From positions 248,001 to 312,000 of the forward strand of contig NZ_JANTPT010000001.1 of assembly GCF_024753565.1 (NCBI RefSeq): DNA of 64,000 nucleotides. The letters are read 5' to 3'. The notes below the pieces were generated by a model, which saw only the letters and a program-made list of their open reading frames with translations, did no database searches and had not been told where the DNA came from. The position numbers and the translations under genes were made by a program. This document shows, in pieces, positions 15,842-25,406 of the stretch. Positions within the stretch are counted from its first letter, which is position 1. The number at the start of each line of letters is the position of its first letter. The DNA comes from Mechercharimyces sp. CAU 1602 (GTDB lineage Bacteria; Bacillota; Bacilli; Thermoactinomycetales; JANTPT01).

Positions 15842-17890
15842 ATGAATAGGTCTTCATTTTCCATTAAGCAAGGGTTGAAGCAATTGTGGAAGCATTCGTG
15901 GTGGATGCGCCTCTTTCTTGTCGTGCTTCTTCTTATTATGCTATTTTTTCTTCTATTACATGGAGCAACACTATTTCTCTCTGTAGAAAAATTGGAGGAA
16001 CTAAACGCTCGCCCTACCAAGATATACGATAAGAACGGAGAATTAGCAACAACCATTTCAGCTACCAATGTGAAGTGGGTGGGATACGATCAGTTTCCTA
16101 CACACCTGGTACAGGCGGCTGTGGCGACGGAGGATCAGCGTTTTTTTTATCATTCTGGTGTTGATGTAATAGGTTTAGTGCGTGCAACCTTGACCAATAT
16201 GCTCGCCGGTGAGGTGGAGCAGGGGGGAAGTACCATTACGCAACAATTAGTGAAAAACGTAATATTAAGTCATGAACGTACGTGGGAGCGGAAGGCGAAG
16301 GAAGCTCTATATGCATACAAAGTTGAACAGGAATATGAGAAAGAAGAGATTCTGGAGCTATATTTGAACTCCGTCTACTTTGGTGAAGGAGCGTGGGGAA
16401 TTGGGCAGGCGGCTGAAATTTATTTCGGTAAAGAAGTAACGAAGTTGTCTGCTAGTGAATCTGCTCTGTTGGTGGGGCTCTTGCGTGCACCCTCCACCCT
16501 ATCTCCCTTTAAAAATGATGAAGCTGCGATCAAACGGCGCAATCTTGTTCTTGATCTCATGGAAAAGCAAGGGTTTTTGGAGCGAGCAGAGGTACAAACA
16601 AGCAAAGAGAGTGAACTGATCTTACAAGGTAAAAAATTAGACGCATATGAGGGGAAGTACCCTTACTATGTCGACTATATTTTGCAGGAAGCTACAGCTC
16701 GCTATGGGTTAACGGAAAACGAAATGTTGGCTGGAGGTTATTCCATTTATACTGAACTAGACCCCCGGATGCAGGCAGCTGTAGAAAAAGTGTATGCTAA
16801 TGCAGACCACTTTCCTGCGAGTACCTCTGATCAGCTTTTGCAAAGCGGCTCTGTCTTAATGGACCCTATGAGTGGTGGAGTCCGAGCTTTGGTAGGAGGA
16901 AGAGGAAAGCATGTGTTTCGTGGCTTTAACCATGCGACTCAGTTACGGCGTCAACCTGGCTCCACGCTCAAGCCACTGGCTGTATATACCCCTGCTTTGG
17001 AACAAGGGTATTCGCTTTACGCGCCCCTAAAGGATGAACCCATTAACATAGGAGGCTATGCCCCAAATAATGCAGATGGTCAGTATCGTGGTGAAGTGAC
17101 AATGAAAGAAGCGGTGGTCCATTCGTACAACATACCGGCTGTGTGGCTATTGGATCAGATAGGTTTGCAACAGGGGATGAATGCAGTAGAACGCTTTGGT
17201 ATTCCATTGACAGCAGAAGATCAGCGCCTCGGTCTTGCATTGGGTGGGATGCAGGAAGGAACCTCGCCCTTACAGATGGCACAAGCGTATGCGACCTTTG
17301 CTAATAAAGGAGTGCGAGTGGAAGCGCATGCGATATTGCGAATTGAGGATAAAGAAGGTCACATTTTGGCGAAATGGTATAAAAAATCGATTCGCGTAAC
17401 TACAGAGCAGGTGGCTCAAGAGATGACCGCGCTATTACAAGGCGTGATTCAGGAGGGGACGGGAGAAAAAGCGGCTATACCGGGCTATGCATTGGCAGGT
17501 AAAACCGGTTCGACAGAGGCTCCGCGAGGTTGGAGTGGAGATAAGGATCATTGGTTCGTCGGTTATACCCCTACTCTTGTCGGTGCAGTATGGTTGGGCT
17601 ATGATCAGACAGATGAGAAGCATGTGCTCTCCTCGTCCAGTAGTGAAACAGCAACCTCTCTTTTCCGTGAAATGATGAGCGACGTGTTAGAGGGTACAAA
17701 GGCACAAGCGTTTGATCAGTCTTTGGTAACGGAGCAAGAGCCTCCTCAAGAACAAGAGAGAGAAAAGGAAAAAGAGAAAATGCGCGATGAACTTGAAAAG
17801 ACGAAAGAGAAGCTTAAAAAAGAGTGGGAAAAGCGGAAAGGCAAGTGGGAAAAAGAGCTAGAGGATTTATGGGATAAATGGAATTATTGA
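15842..17890 (+). CDS. Class A penicillin-binding protein (glycosyltransferase/transpeptidase)
   Basis: 682 residues, a bifunctional peptidoglycan synthase of the PBP1A/PbpF-PbpG kind. One N-terminal membrane helix (residues 20-45) anchors it. The GT51 domain has ATEDQRFFYHSGVD (catalytic Glu97), GGSTITQQLVKN, ELYLNSVYFGEGAWGI and GLLRAPS. The transpeptidase has S-T-L-K (Ser374), S-Y-N and K-T-G-S (Lys554). The last 60 residues are almost wholly Lys, Glu and Trp and should form a charged coiled coil outside the membrane, replacing the FN3 or PASTA ends of other members. It starts 40 bases after addA and may be cotranscribed with it. Confidence 0.92.
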   Translation: MNRSSFSIKQGLKQLWKHSWWMRLFLVVLLLIMLFFLLLHGATLFLSVEKLEELNARPTKIYDKNGELATTISATNVKWVGYDQFPTHLVQAAVATEDQRFFYHSGVDVIGLVRATLTNMLAGEVEQGGSTITQQLVKNVILSHERTWERKAKEALYAYKVEQEYEKEEILELYLNSVYFGEGAWGIGQAAEIYFGKEVTKLSASESALLVGLLRAPSTLSPFKNDEAAIKRRNLVLDLMEKQGFLERAEVQTSKESELILQGKKLDAYEGKYPYYVDYILQEATARYGLTENEMLAGGYSIYTELDPRMQAAVEKVYANADHFPASTSDQLLQSGSVLMDPMSGGVRALVGGRGKHVFRGFNHATQLRRQPGSTLKPLAVYTPALEQGYSLYAPLKDEPINIGGYAPNNADGQYRGEVTMKEAVVHSYNIPAVWLLDQIGLQQGMNAVERFGIPLTAEDQRLGLALGGMQEGTSPLQMAQAYATFANKGVRVEAHAILRIEDKEGHILAKWYKKSIRVTTEQVAQEMTALLQGVIQEGTGEKAAIPGYALAGKTGSTEAPRGWSGDKDHWFVGYTPTLVGAVWLGYDQTDEKHVLSSSSSETATSLFREMMSDVLEGTKAQAFDQSLVTEQEPPQEQEREKEKEKMRDELEKTKEKLKKEWEKRKGKWEKELEDLWDKWNY

Positions 17891-17965
17891 CCAATATGTT
17901 GTATATTGTTGCTATGATGAGCCTGCACAGGAGTGAGGGCAAGAAATAGAAGGAGCGAGAGAATA

Positions 17966-18304
17966 ATGGAAGTAATACAGGAGTTTTTCTCGAAGATGAT
18001 TTCGGGATTCGCTTGGCTGGGATTATTTGTTTTTGGGATTTGGATGGTTTCTTTATTCGTGTTATTATTTCGTGAACTTTTTACGCCTGGTGAGTTATAT
18101 TTTAAAGAGTATATTGTGAAGGTATGGAAAAAATTGATTTTTTCGTTTGAAGTCACGGGGTATGGGGGTGTGGTGATCGCGCCTATCCTTATGTTTACAA
18201 CTGGAGAGGTATATTTAAATATCATGATTTTCTTTGCCGCGATTGTGTTTAGTGCCATCTCTATCACGGTACGCAAAAAAAATGGGAGCACGCTTTTCTC
18301 CTAG
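17966..18304 (+). CDS. Small membrane protein, unknown
   Basis: About 112 residues starting at ATG 17966, ten bases after AAGGAG. Two to three hydrophobic segments are visible: WLGLFVFGIWMVSLFVLLF, GYGGVVIAPILMF and IMIFFAAIVFSAISI. The tail is basic (VRKKNGS). No family recognised. It lies between the class A PBP and a terminator, so it is the last gene of that transcript. Envelope function is likely but unproven. Confidence 0.6.
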   Translation: MEVIQEFFSKMISGFAWLGLFVFGIWMVSLFVLLFRELFTPGELYFKEYIVKVWKKLIFSFEVTGYGGVVIAPILMFTTGEVYLNIMIFFAAIVFSAISITVRKKNGSTLFS

Positions 18305-18331
18305 GATCATATAGTATACAGGTAATCAAGT

Positions 18332-18357
18332 ACCCGTCCTCAGTGGCGGGTCTTTTT
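18332..18357 (+). terminator. Intrinsic terminator
   Basis: ACCCG (18332-18336) pairs with CGGGT (18347-18351), followed by CTTTTTT. Confidence 0.65.
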
Positions 18358-18448
18358 TATCGTTAGAATCCCCTGATACCTATAGGAAATAGGAAATACT
18401 GTAGAATAATAATTTTTACTATTCGACAAAAGGTGATAAATAATGCTA

Positions 18449-18476
18449 TTGAATATAATTGTAATAGCAATATAAT
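18449..18476 (+). promoter_or_regulatory. Sigma-A-like promoter for the fusion gene
   Basis: TTGAAT (18449-18454), 16-base spacer, TATAAT (18471-18476). It lies about 80 bases before the start. GCTATT/AATAGC flank the spacer and could be an operator. Confidence 0.55.
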
Positions 18477-18554
18477 TATTCTCGTAAGTATAGTAGTTAT
18501 TATTTAAGAGAGTCTCTATAGGGCAAGGAAAATTAAAGTAGGAGGTGGAGGAGT

Positions 18555-20450
18555 ATGAAGCGGTTTCAATCATATTTGCGAAGCTTTTCAACATTGCTAG
18601 GGTACTTAGTTGGGGTACTGATGTATGTAGCTTATGCTTACCCCAATCAAGATTGGTTTAATGCAGGGTTGGTATCTGTCTCCTTATTCGTAGCTATATT
18701 TCTTCCATACTATTCGCGTATCAGCAATAAGATTGATGAATGGCTTTGTTTTAAAACCGCTTTTGTTACCCCAGGGCGTGTAGGACGGTTTGCTGCACAA
18801 TGGGTATTTAATCTGGTTGTTTTTTATGTGTTCTTGGCTAGCGGTGTGATTACGGTGGCAAATGCAGATGCACTGGGTGGAGTGTTGGGTATCTCGTTGT
18901 TGACAACTGCTGCCTCACAAGGGATTCAATATGTGGCGATCACCCTAGCCAACCGTGAAATAGGTAATGTGAATCGTAATGTGGCATGGGGGTTAGCGTT
19001 TAATATTTTAGTTACCGCCGCTGCGGCACTTGGGATTGGCTGGATGCGTCCTGTTTTCATTTTCTCGGGGTTGCTGTTTGGTGCGTTAGTATTTGGTATC
19101 GGAATGTTATCTGATCTGCGTTCGGTAATTCCGCGCAAAGGCGGGATCGGAATCTTCTTCGGTACTTTCAATCCTTTTCATAACACTCATCTGGCAATTG
19201 TAAAGCAAGCGATGGAAGAACGAGGATTGGAGAAGGTGATCATTCACTCTACCGTGGTTCCTAAATTGCATGCAGATGCATTAGCCAAAGGAGAAATTGT
19301 GATAGCTGAACGGCAGCAAGGTATGCGGGTTTATGGTCGTACATCGAAAGCAGATGTGCATGTTAACTACTTCCCCACAGGTAACCGCTTTTATGAGTTT
19401 GATACACGTAAACAAATGATGGAGTGGGCAGTTGCTGAAGCAGGCTTACAAGATAAAATTGAGGTGCTCGCTTATGAGGATACCTACTTACACCATGGAT
19501 TTTACGGTATCATTCGTAAAATAAAAGAGCATAACCCTGGAAAGCGGCTCCATGGCATTCATGGGAGCGACCTCGGGGGAATGTGGGTGCGCCGCATCTA
19601 TGATGAATCGGGATGGATATATCCCTATGCGGTTCGCAGAGTAGATAAGGTGTCGGCCACTGCTATTCGTAATGGAGCAGAAGGGATGGCCCCACGTGTG
19701 ATTGAGGATATTTTACGCTCGTTCCGAGAATCAGCCGCTACCGTTCAGGTGAACAATCACACTTATCGGTTAAGCGAGGGATTGTTGCAGGAAGAGGAGC
19801 CTCTTACCCCATCTGGTTCGATCCAGTCTTCTTCCCTTTCCTCAGAGGAGGATGAATTAATTATTAAGGTAGTAGAAAATGAAGAAGAGAAACAAAAAGC
19901 ATTTATGATCCGCGCGATTGTCTATATGCACGAGCAACATTGTCCTTATGAAGAAGAATTTGATTTAAACGATTATTCAGCGACCCAAGTGATTGGGCTC
20001 TTGGGCGAAGAACCTGTCTTGACCGCTCGTATTCGTTATTTACCTGAGGTGGCGAAATTTGAGCGCTTATCGATTCGGCCTGAGTATCGTGGTCGTGGCT
20101 ATGGTCATCAACTGTTTCGCTTCTTACTGCAGTTTAGTCGCAAGAAAGGATACAATCGCTTCTATCTTCATGCCCAATCACGACTCGCTTCTTTTTACGA
20201 AGGGTATGGGTTTCGTGTTGTGGGGGATACTTTTGCTTTTTCCGATCATGAATATGTTGAGATGGTAGCCGACGTTTCGGATCTCACTCATATCAGTAAT
20301 GATGTAGATCTTACTTCACACATTGGTATAGAGCCGATGCATCTAAACCGACCAGAGGGTCGTCTGCATGAACCAGGTCCCTTGGAGGAGTCGATGGAAC
20401 GAATGCTCCGAGAGCAAGGAGATAAAAAGAAGAAGAAAGAAAAAGTATAG
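18555..20450 (+). CDS. Membrane-anchored nucleotidyltransferase-GNAT fusion protein
   Basis: 631 residues with three parts. Residues 1-190 hold about five hydrophobic helices (GYLVGVLMYVAYAY, VSLFVAIFLPYY, FNLVVFYVFLASGVI and others). Residues 195-390 are a NadD/NMNAT-like nucleotidyltransferase: IGIFFGTFNPFHNTHLAIV is the G-x-F-x-P-x-H-x-x-H motif, and KVSATAIRNG matches the I-S-S-T-x-I-R motif. After a Ser/Glu linker, residues 435-570 are a GNAT acetyltransferase: FERLSIRPEYRGRGYGHQLF is the acetyl-CoA loop, followed by FYEGYGFRVVG. The last 40 residues are charged and end in a lysine run. The start has AGGAGGTGGAGG. Substrates are unknown; it need not make NAD. No neighbour points to a pathway. 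Confidence 0.85.
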   Translation: MKRFQSYLRSFSTLLGYLVGVLMYVAYAYPNQDWFNAGLVSVSLFVAIFLPYYSRISNKIDEWLCFKTAFVTPGRVGRFAAQWVFNLVVFYVFLASGVITVANADALGGVLGISLLTTAASQGIQYVAITLANREIGNVNRNVAWGLAFNILVTAAAALGIGWMRPVFIFSGLLFGALVFGIGMLSDLRSVIPRKGGIGIFFGTFNPFHNTHLAIVKQAMEERGLEKVIIHSTVVPKLHADALAKGEIVIAERQQGMRVYGRTSKADVHVNYFPTGNRFYEFDTRKQMMEWAVAEAGLQDKIEVLAYEDTYLHHGFYGIIRKIKEHNPGKRLHGIHGSDLGGMWVRRIYDESGWIYPYAVRRVDKVSATAIRNGAEGMAPRVIEDILRSFRESAATVQVNNHTYRLSEGLLQEEEPLTPSGSIQSSSLSSEEDELIIKVVENEEEKQKAFMIRAIVYMHEQHCPYEEEFDLNDYSATQVIGLLGEEPVLTARIRYLPEVAKFERLSIRPEYRGRGYGHQLFRFLLQFSRKKGYNRFYLHAQSRLASFYEGYGFRVVGDTFAFSDHEYVEMVADVSDLTHISNDVDLTSHIGIEPMHLNRPEGRLHEPGPLEESMERMLREQGDKKKKKEKV

Positions 20451-20569
20451 AGTTGCAAAAGAAGATGGAAACCTGATGGAGACAAAAAAATATCTCTTCT
20501 TAGTATTCATTTATTTACTTTTCAAAGAAAATGATCGCGCTATTACTAGAGAGGGTGAGAGGATTGTCA

Positions 20570-21820
20570 GTGAAGAAACGATCGTTGGTCCGTCCGTTAC
20601 AGTGGGTATGTATCATGGCACTTGTTGCATTAGGGTTGATACAGCCATCCGCTTCCGCGCAGGAAGCAACACATACATTACCTCGAGTAGCAGGAATGGA
20701 AGAGCGTTGGATAGAGGTTTTACGGGAGTTAGTAGAAACCAATTCGGGCTCTGCCAATCCGGATGGACTGGAGAAAAATAGAGAAATTTTAATCGATGCG
20801 TTTGCTTCCATCGGTTTTCAAGCAACAGAGCATGATGCTGGTAATGGACACAAAGTTTTATCGTTTGAAAAAGAAGGGGCAGAACCAGAGTTGGCTCTAG
20901 TAGGTCACCTCGATACAGTGTTTGAAGAGGAAAGTTCGTTCCAAGAATTGCGCATCGAAGGAGATCGTCTCATCGGTCCAGGTGTAATAGATATGAAGGG
21001 TGGTTTGGTCATGATGCTCGACCTCGCCGAGCGTCTTAACCAAACTGATTCCGAATTAGCAAGTAAAGTACGAATTGTTATCAATGATGATGAAGAGACT
21101 GGATCGGTTTACTCTAAGTCCATTTTGAAAGAATTGACGAAAGATTTATCATATGCACTCGTGTTGGAACCAGGTCTACCAGATGGTTCCGTTGTAACTG
21201 CTCATATGGGAGTGCGGTGGCTACAGATCGATGTGAAGGGAAAAGCAGCTCATGCCGGAATGGAGCCACAGCAAGGAATAGATGCATGTACAGAAGCAGC
21301 ATATAAAATGACCAAAATGGTGAAAATGACCAACTATGACGGTGGTCCCTATGTTAATCCGGGGGTAGTAGAAGGTGGTACGAAACCAAATGTTATTTGT
21401 GAGGAAGCTTCAGTCAAAATTGATGTACGCTATGTAGAAGAGAAGGATCTGAAGCGTGTTATGAAGAAATTAGGGAAAATAACTGATCGTAGTTATGTAT
21501 ATAATCCTGTGCTAGAAGAGGGAACCACCTCAACTTTGAAACAGCTCGCCGCGCTACCAGCCATGCCCCCTGCTTCCACCGATGAACTATTTGCGATTGC
21601 CCAAGCGGCAGGGGAAGAACTGGGGCAGACGGTAACGGGTCAAGCAGTGGGATACGGCAGTGATGCAAACCACCTGGCAGAGACAGAGGTTAATCTACTA
21701 GTTGGATTAGGTCCATACGGTGGGGCGATGCATACAGATGAAGAATATATGTTGATCAGTTCGTATGTATCGCGCTTACAATTAAATGAAGCAATTATTC
21801 GTAAAGCGTTAACCGATTGA
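20570..21820 (+). CDS. Secreted M20 family metallopeptidase (carboxypeptidase G2-like)
   Basis: About 416 residues. GTG 20570 is chosen, six bases after GAGAGGA; the longer ATG at 20531 lacks a site. A signal peptide is clear: KKRSLVRPLQ, a hydrophobic core WVCIMALVALGLI, and cleavage near ASAQEA. The zinc-site residues are present: H-x-D in LVGHLDTVF, the bridging D in GPGVIDMKGG, catalytic EE in NDDEETGS, E in LEPG and H in AMHTDEE. The dimerisation domain holds AAHAGMEPQQG. It probably removes C-terminal glutamate or similar residues from peptides outside the cell. The isochorismatase-like gene follows 12 bases later, suggesting an operon. Confidence 0.88.
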   Translation: MKKRSLVRPLQWVCIMALVALGLIQPSASAQEATHTLPRVAGMEERWIEVLRELVETNSGSANPDGLEKNREILIDAFASIGFQATEHDAGNGHKVLSFEKEGAEPELALVGHLDTVFEEESSFQELRIEGDRLIGPGVIDMKGGLVMMLDLAERLNQTDSELASKVRIVINDDEETGSVYSKSILKELTKDLSYALVLEPGLPDGSVVTAHMGVRWLQIDVKGKAAHAGMEPQQGIDACTEAAYKMTKMVKMTNYDGGPYVNPGVVEGGTKPNVICEEASVKIDVRYVEEKDLKRVMKKLGKITDRSYVYNPVLEEGTTSTLKQLAALPAMPPASTDELFAIAQAAGEELGQTVTGQAVGYGSDANHLAETEVNLLVGLGPYGGAMHTDEEYMLISSYVSRLQLNEAIIRKALTD

Positions 21821-21832
21821 GGAGGAATGATG

Positions 21833-22360
21833 ATGGAAAAGAAAAAGGCTCTCATTATGATTGATGTGCAAAAAGAATATATTACAGACGGTCGCCCTTT
21901 CTGTATTGAAACGATTGGACCTTCTTTAGAAAAAGCGAAAGAAGCGTTAGAGCATGCACGTGACGAAGGCTGGACCATCTTGCATGTGCGCCATCTCCAA
22001 GAAGGATCTATTTTTCATCCTGATTCTGAATATAGTCAGTTCGTATCTGGCTTTGAACCTCTTCCAGATGAACACTCTTTTATTAAAGGCGACTTTTCTT
22101 GCTTCTCAAGTAATGAGTTTAAGGAATTTATGGAGTCACTTAAAGGGCACGATATCTATATCGCTGGATATGGCTCGACGATGTGTTGTTTAGCTACGAT
22201 AATTGACGGTTATCATCGTGGTTTCACCTTCACTTTTATCCATGATGCTTCTTCATCTAAGCGCTCTGATCAATTTGATGAAGTAACCCGCCATCAACAT
22301 GTTATTGACCACTTGAGCACATTCGCACAAATGGTAACGACGGCGGAAGTAAAGAAATAA
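21833..22360 (+). CDS. Isochorismatase-family cysteine hydrolase
   Basis: About 175 residues. The catalytic triad of the cysteine-hydrolase superfamily is visible: Asp in ALIMIDVQKEY, Lys in FIKGDFSCF and Cys in GYGSTMCCLAT. Relatives hydrolyse isochorismate, nicotinamide, ureidoacrylate or other amides; the substrate cannot be read from sequence. Three ATG codons lie in line (21827, 21830, 21833); the last is best spaced from GAGGAGG. It follows the M20 peptidase closely and ends at a strong terminator. Confidence 0.85.
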   Translation: MEKKKALIMIDVQKEYITDGRPFCIETIGPSLEKAKEALEHARDEGWTILHVRHLQEGSIFHPDSEYSQFVSGFEPLPDEHSFIKGDFSCFSSNEFKEFMESLKGHDIYIAGYGSTMCCLATIIDGYHRGFTFTFIHDASSSKRSDQFDEVTRHQHVIDHLSTFAQMVTTAEVKK

Positions 22361-22370
22361 TTGTTCTTCT

Positions 22371-22400
22371 AGCCCGGCTGTTTACGGCCGGGCTTCGTTT
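22371..22400 (+). terminator. Intrinsic terminator
   Basis: AGCCCGGC (22371-22378) pairs with GCCGGGCT (22387-22394), followed by TCGTTTTT. Confidence 0.85.
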
Positions 22401-22674
22401 TTATTTGAGGGTCTCGACCTTTGATAAGACGATGGTCTTACAAACGAAGATGAAGCTCGACGCTTTACATAGGATAAATTACACACAAAGTATAGCTGCA
22501 TAGTTAGTCCTCCACTATATTTTAGGGCGCTTTTAAACCAATACTCACTATCTCCTAGACAGCAGACCTCTGCTGTGATATTTCCGTATCCCCGGTGGTT
22601 TACTTTCTCGTACTCTTGTCCGATAATAAAGGGAAAACCATAAATAATATGTTTAGTTCTGGGTGGAATGTACC
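22401..22674. other. Intergenic region before rel
   Basis: No gene is visible. It must hold the rel promoter, but no convincing -35/-10 pair was identified. One small hairpin CAGCAGA/TCTGCTG lies near 22560-22577. Confidence 0.4.
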
Positions 22675-24825
22675 ATGTCGATCGAATCACTACAAGAAAA
22701 AGCGAGTTACCTGAGTGAAGAAGATAGGGAACTTCTTTACCAGGCTTATTTATTTGCGAGCGAGGCACATCGGGAGCAAATACGAAAATCGGGAGAGCCA
22801 TACATCCTGCATCCACTTGCCGTAACGGAAATTTTGGCAGAGTTAAAGATGGATGCGACTACTCTTGTCGCAGCCTTACTTCATGATGTCGTCGAAGACA
22901 CGGGCACAACTTTAGAAGAAATTGCTACTCATTTCGGGGAAACAGCTGCACAATTGGTTGATGGTGTAACCAAGTTGAAGAAACTAAAATACAAGTCAAC
23001 CGAAGAGCACCAAGCAGAAAATCACCGTAAAATGTTTCTCGCGATGTCGGAAGATATTCGTGTCATTATGATTAAACTGGCGGATCGGCTTCACAATATG
23101 AGAACTCTTAAATATCTTCCGGAGGCGAAGAGGAGACGAATTGCCAATGAAACGTTAGAGATATTTGCCCCGATTGCCCATCGCTTGGGGATCTCACGGG
23201 TGAAGTGGGAATTAGAAGATACGGCACTACGCTATCTTAACCCTTATCAATACTATCGTATCGTCAACTTGATGAAACAGAAGCGAGCTGAACGGGAGCA
23301 GTATGTAGATGAAGTGATCCAGCAACTGCGTGAGCGTTATGCACAAATGGGGGTGGAAGCGGAAGTATCGGGTCGACCCAAACATATATATAGCATTTAT
23401 CGCAAAATGGTGAAGAAGAATAAACAGTTTAACGAGATCTATGATTTATTGGCGATTCGTGTGCTGGTAAACAACGTCAGAGATTGCTATGCCGCTCTAG
23501 GTACCATTCATACAATTTGGAAACCAATGCCAGGTCGCTTTAAAGATTATATAGCCATGCCTAAGGTGAATATGTACCAGAGTCTTCATACGACTGTATT
23601 GGGTTTACGTGGAGAACCGATCGAAGTGCAAATTCGCACTCACGATATGCACCGAACGGCGGAATACGGGATTGCGGCTCACTGGGCATATAAAGAAGGT
23701 GCTGAAGTAGACAGTGGCACCTTTGAAGAGAAATTGCAATGGTTCCGAGAGATTATGGAATCACAACAGGAAACAAAAGATGCACAAGAGTTTGTTGAAA
23801 ACCTCAAGATGGATTGGTTTTCCGACGCTGTTTTTGTTTTTACCCCCAAGGGTGATGTGATTGAATTGCCAGCAGGTTCAATCACTCTAGACTTCGCCTT
23901 TCGTATTCATACAGAAATCGGGAACCAGTGTATCGGTGCAAAGGTGAATGGAAAGCTGGTTCCGTTAGACTATAAGCTAAAAACAGGGGACATTATTGAG
24001 ATTCTCACCTCGAAACACAGCTATGGTCCTAGCCGCGACTGGCTTAAAATTGTGAAGTCTTCCCATGCGCGCACGAAGATCCGCAATTGGTTTAAGAAGC
24101 AACAACGAGAAGAGAGTGTTGCCAAAGGAAAAGAAATGATTGAAGCGTTATTGAAAAAACATGACTTTCACCCTAGTGAAGTGATCACTTCTGAACGCCT
24201 GAAGGTCGTGGCCGATAAATTTAACTTCTCAGATGAGACGGATATGTACGCAGCGGTTGGTTATGGTGGAATTACGACGGCACAAGTCGTAACTCGCCTC
24301 ACCCAAGGACTTACACCGGAAGAGAAGAAAGAGACGATCACCCTTCCCGATATGAAGGCGATGCCAGAACGACGCCGCGTTTCACACGGTGTGCAAGTAA
24401 TCGGGGTAAGCAACCTCTTGGTGCGTCTTTCTCGTTGTTGTAATCCTGTTCCAGGTGATGATATTGCCGGCTTTGTGACCCAAGGTCGGGGCGTTTCCGT
24501 ACATCGTGCTGATTGTCCAAACCTGAGTTCAGTTGAAGAGGAACGCCTTATCCCTGTGCAATGGGAAGGTGGCGGCGTGAGCAAGGCTTACAACGTGGAT
24601 ATTGAAGTGAGTGGGCTCGATCGTACGGGTCTTCTTAACGATCTATTGCAAGCGATCTCGGAGAAGAATGTAACGTTGACTGCAGTAAGTGGAAAAGCGG
24701 ATCGACGAGGAATGGCTCGTGTCCATCTTTCGATTACGATTGAAAATATTAAGCATCTGCAAGCTGTTGTGGAACGAATTAAAAAAGTAAAAGATATATA
24801 TAGCGTTCGACGATTGATGCAGTAG
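22675..24825 (+). CDS. relA: Bifunctional (p)ppGpp synthetase/hydrolase
   Basis: About 716 residues, the long RelA/SpoT homologue of Firmicutes that makes and degrades (p)ppGpp in response to starvation. Domains in order: HD hydrolase with [11 protein letters not shown]; synthetase with [23 protein letters not shown] and [22 protein letters not shown] domain ([14 protein letters not shown]...AFRIHTEIG); conserved [11 protein letters not shown] cysteines; and a C-terminal ACT domain. ATG 22675 is chosen over GTG 22663 because GGGTGG is eight bases upstream. The dtd start follows 11 bases after the stop, the same arrangement as in B. subtilis. Confidence 0.96.
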   Translation: MSIESLQEKASYLSEEDRELLYQAYLFASEAHREQIRKSGEPYILHPLAVTEILAELKMDATTLVAALLHDVVEDTGTTLEEIATHFGETAAQLVDGVTKLKKLKYKSTEEHQAENHRKMFLAMSEDIRVIMIKLADRLHNMRTLKYLPEAKRRRIANETLEIFAPIAHRLGISRVKWELEDTALRYLNPYQYYRIVNLMKQKRAEREQYVDEVIQQLRERYAQMGVEAEVSGRPKHIYSIYRKMVKKNKQFNEIYDLLAIRVLVNNVRDCYAALGTIHTIWKPMPGRFKDYIAMPKVNMYQSLHTTVLGLRGEPIEVQIRTHDMHRTAEYGIAAHWAYKEGAEVDSGTFEEKLQWFREIMESQQETKDAQEFVENLKMDWFSDAVFVFTPKGDVIELPAGSITLDFAFRIHTEIGNQCIGAKVNGKLVPLDYKLKTGDIIEILTSKHSYGPSRDWLKIVKSSHARTKIRNWFKKQQREESVAKGKEMIEALLKKHDFHPSEVITSERLKVVADKFNFSDETDMYAAVGYGGITTAQVVTRLTQGLTPEEKKETITLPDMKAMPERRRVSHGVQVIGVSNLLVRLSRCCNPVPGDDIAGFVTQGRGVSVHRADCPNLSSVEEERLIPVQWEGGGVSKAYNVDIEVSGLDRTGLLNDLLQAISEKNVTLTAVSGKADRRGMARVHLSITIENIKHLQAVVERIKKVKDIYSVRRLMQ

Positions 24826-24836
24826 AAAGGGTAGCT

Positions 24837-25292
24837 ATGCGCGTATTATTACAAAGAGTAACTGAAGCAAAGGTAACAGTGCAAAACGAGACTGTAGGGA
24901 GCATTCAACAGGGGTTACTGCTCTTGATCGGTGTGACCCATGGCGATGAAGCGCAGGATGTGGAGTATTTAGCGGATAAAGTAGTACATCTACGTATCTT
25001 TACAGATGAAGAAGGAAAGATGAATCGCTCACTGCTTGATATTGGGGGCGCTGCTCTCTGTGTCTCACAATTTACCTTGTACGGAGACTGCCTTAAGGGT
25101 AGACGACCCAACTTTATGGAAGCGGCCTCCCCACAGGAAGCGGAAGTGCTGTATGAACAATTTAATGAGCGCTTGCGTTCCTTTGGTGTACACGTGGAGA
25201 ATGGACAGTTTGGACAGATGATGGAAGTCTCCCTAACTAACGACGGTCCAGTTACATTGATGTTAGAAAGTCATCGTGGACAGCGGGGATAA
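24837..25292 (+). CDS. dtd: D-aminoacyl-tRNA deacylase
   Basis: 151 residues, full length. It removes D-amino acids (and Gly from tRNA-Ala) from mischarged tRNA. Conserved motifs are present: [13 protein letters not shown] at the start, SQFTLYGDC in the middle and NDGPVT near the end, which together form the RNA-based catalytic pocket with its Gly-cisPro-type loop. It is cotranscribed with rel, 11 bases downstream, as in many Bacillales. Confidence 0.96.
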   Translation: MRVLLQRVTEAKVTVQNETVGSIQQGLLLLIGVTHGDEAQDVEYLADKVVHLRIFTDEEGKMNRSLLDIGGAALCVSQFTLYGDCLKGRRPNFMEAASPQEAEVLYEQFNERLRSFGVHVENGQFGQMMEVSLTNDGPVTLMLESHRGQRG

Positions 25293-25406
25293 CGGGAGAA
25301 TAGAGTAGGTGTTTCGCTACATTATATAAATGAAGACCACCGATGTGCTATAATAGCCAACGAATAGGTATACTTGGTTTAAATATGAAGGAGGAAGACG
25401 ATTCCG

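Noticed and set aside
20368-20781. 137-codon frame across the start of the M20 peptidase
   Set aside because: It conflicts with the signal peptide and conserved start of the peptidase and lacks a recognisable product.
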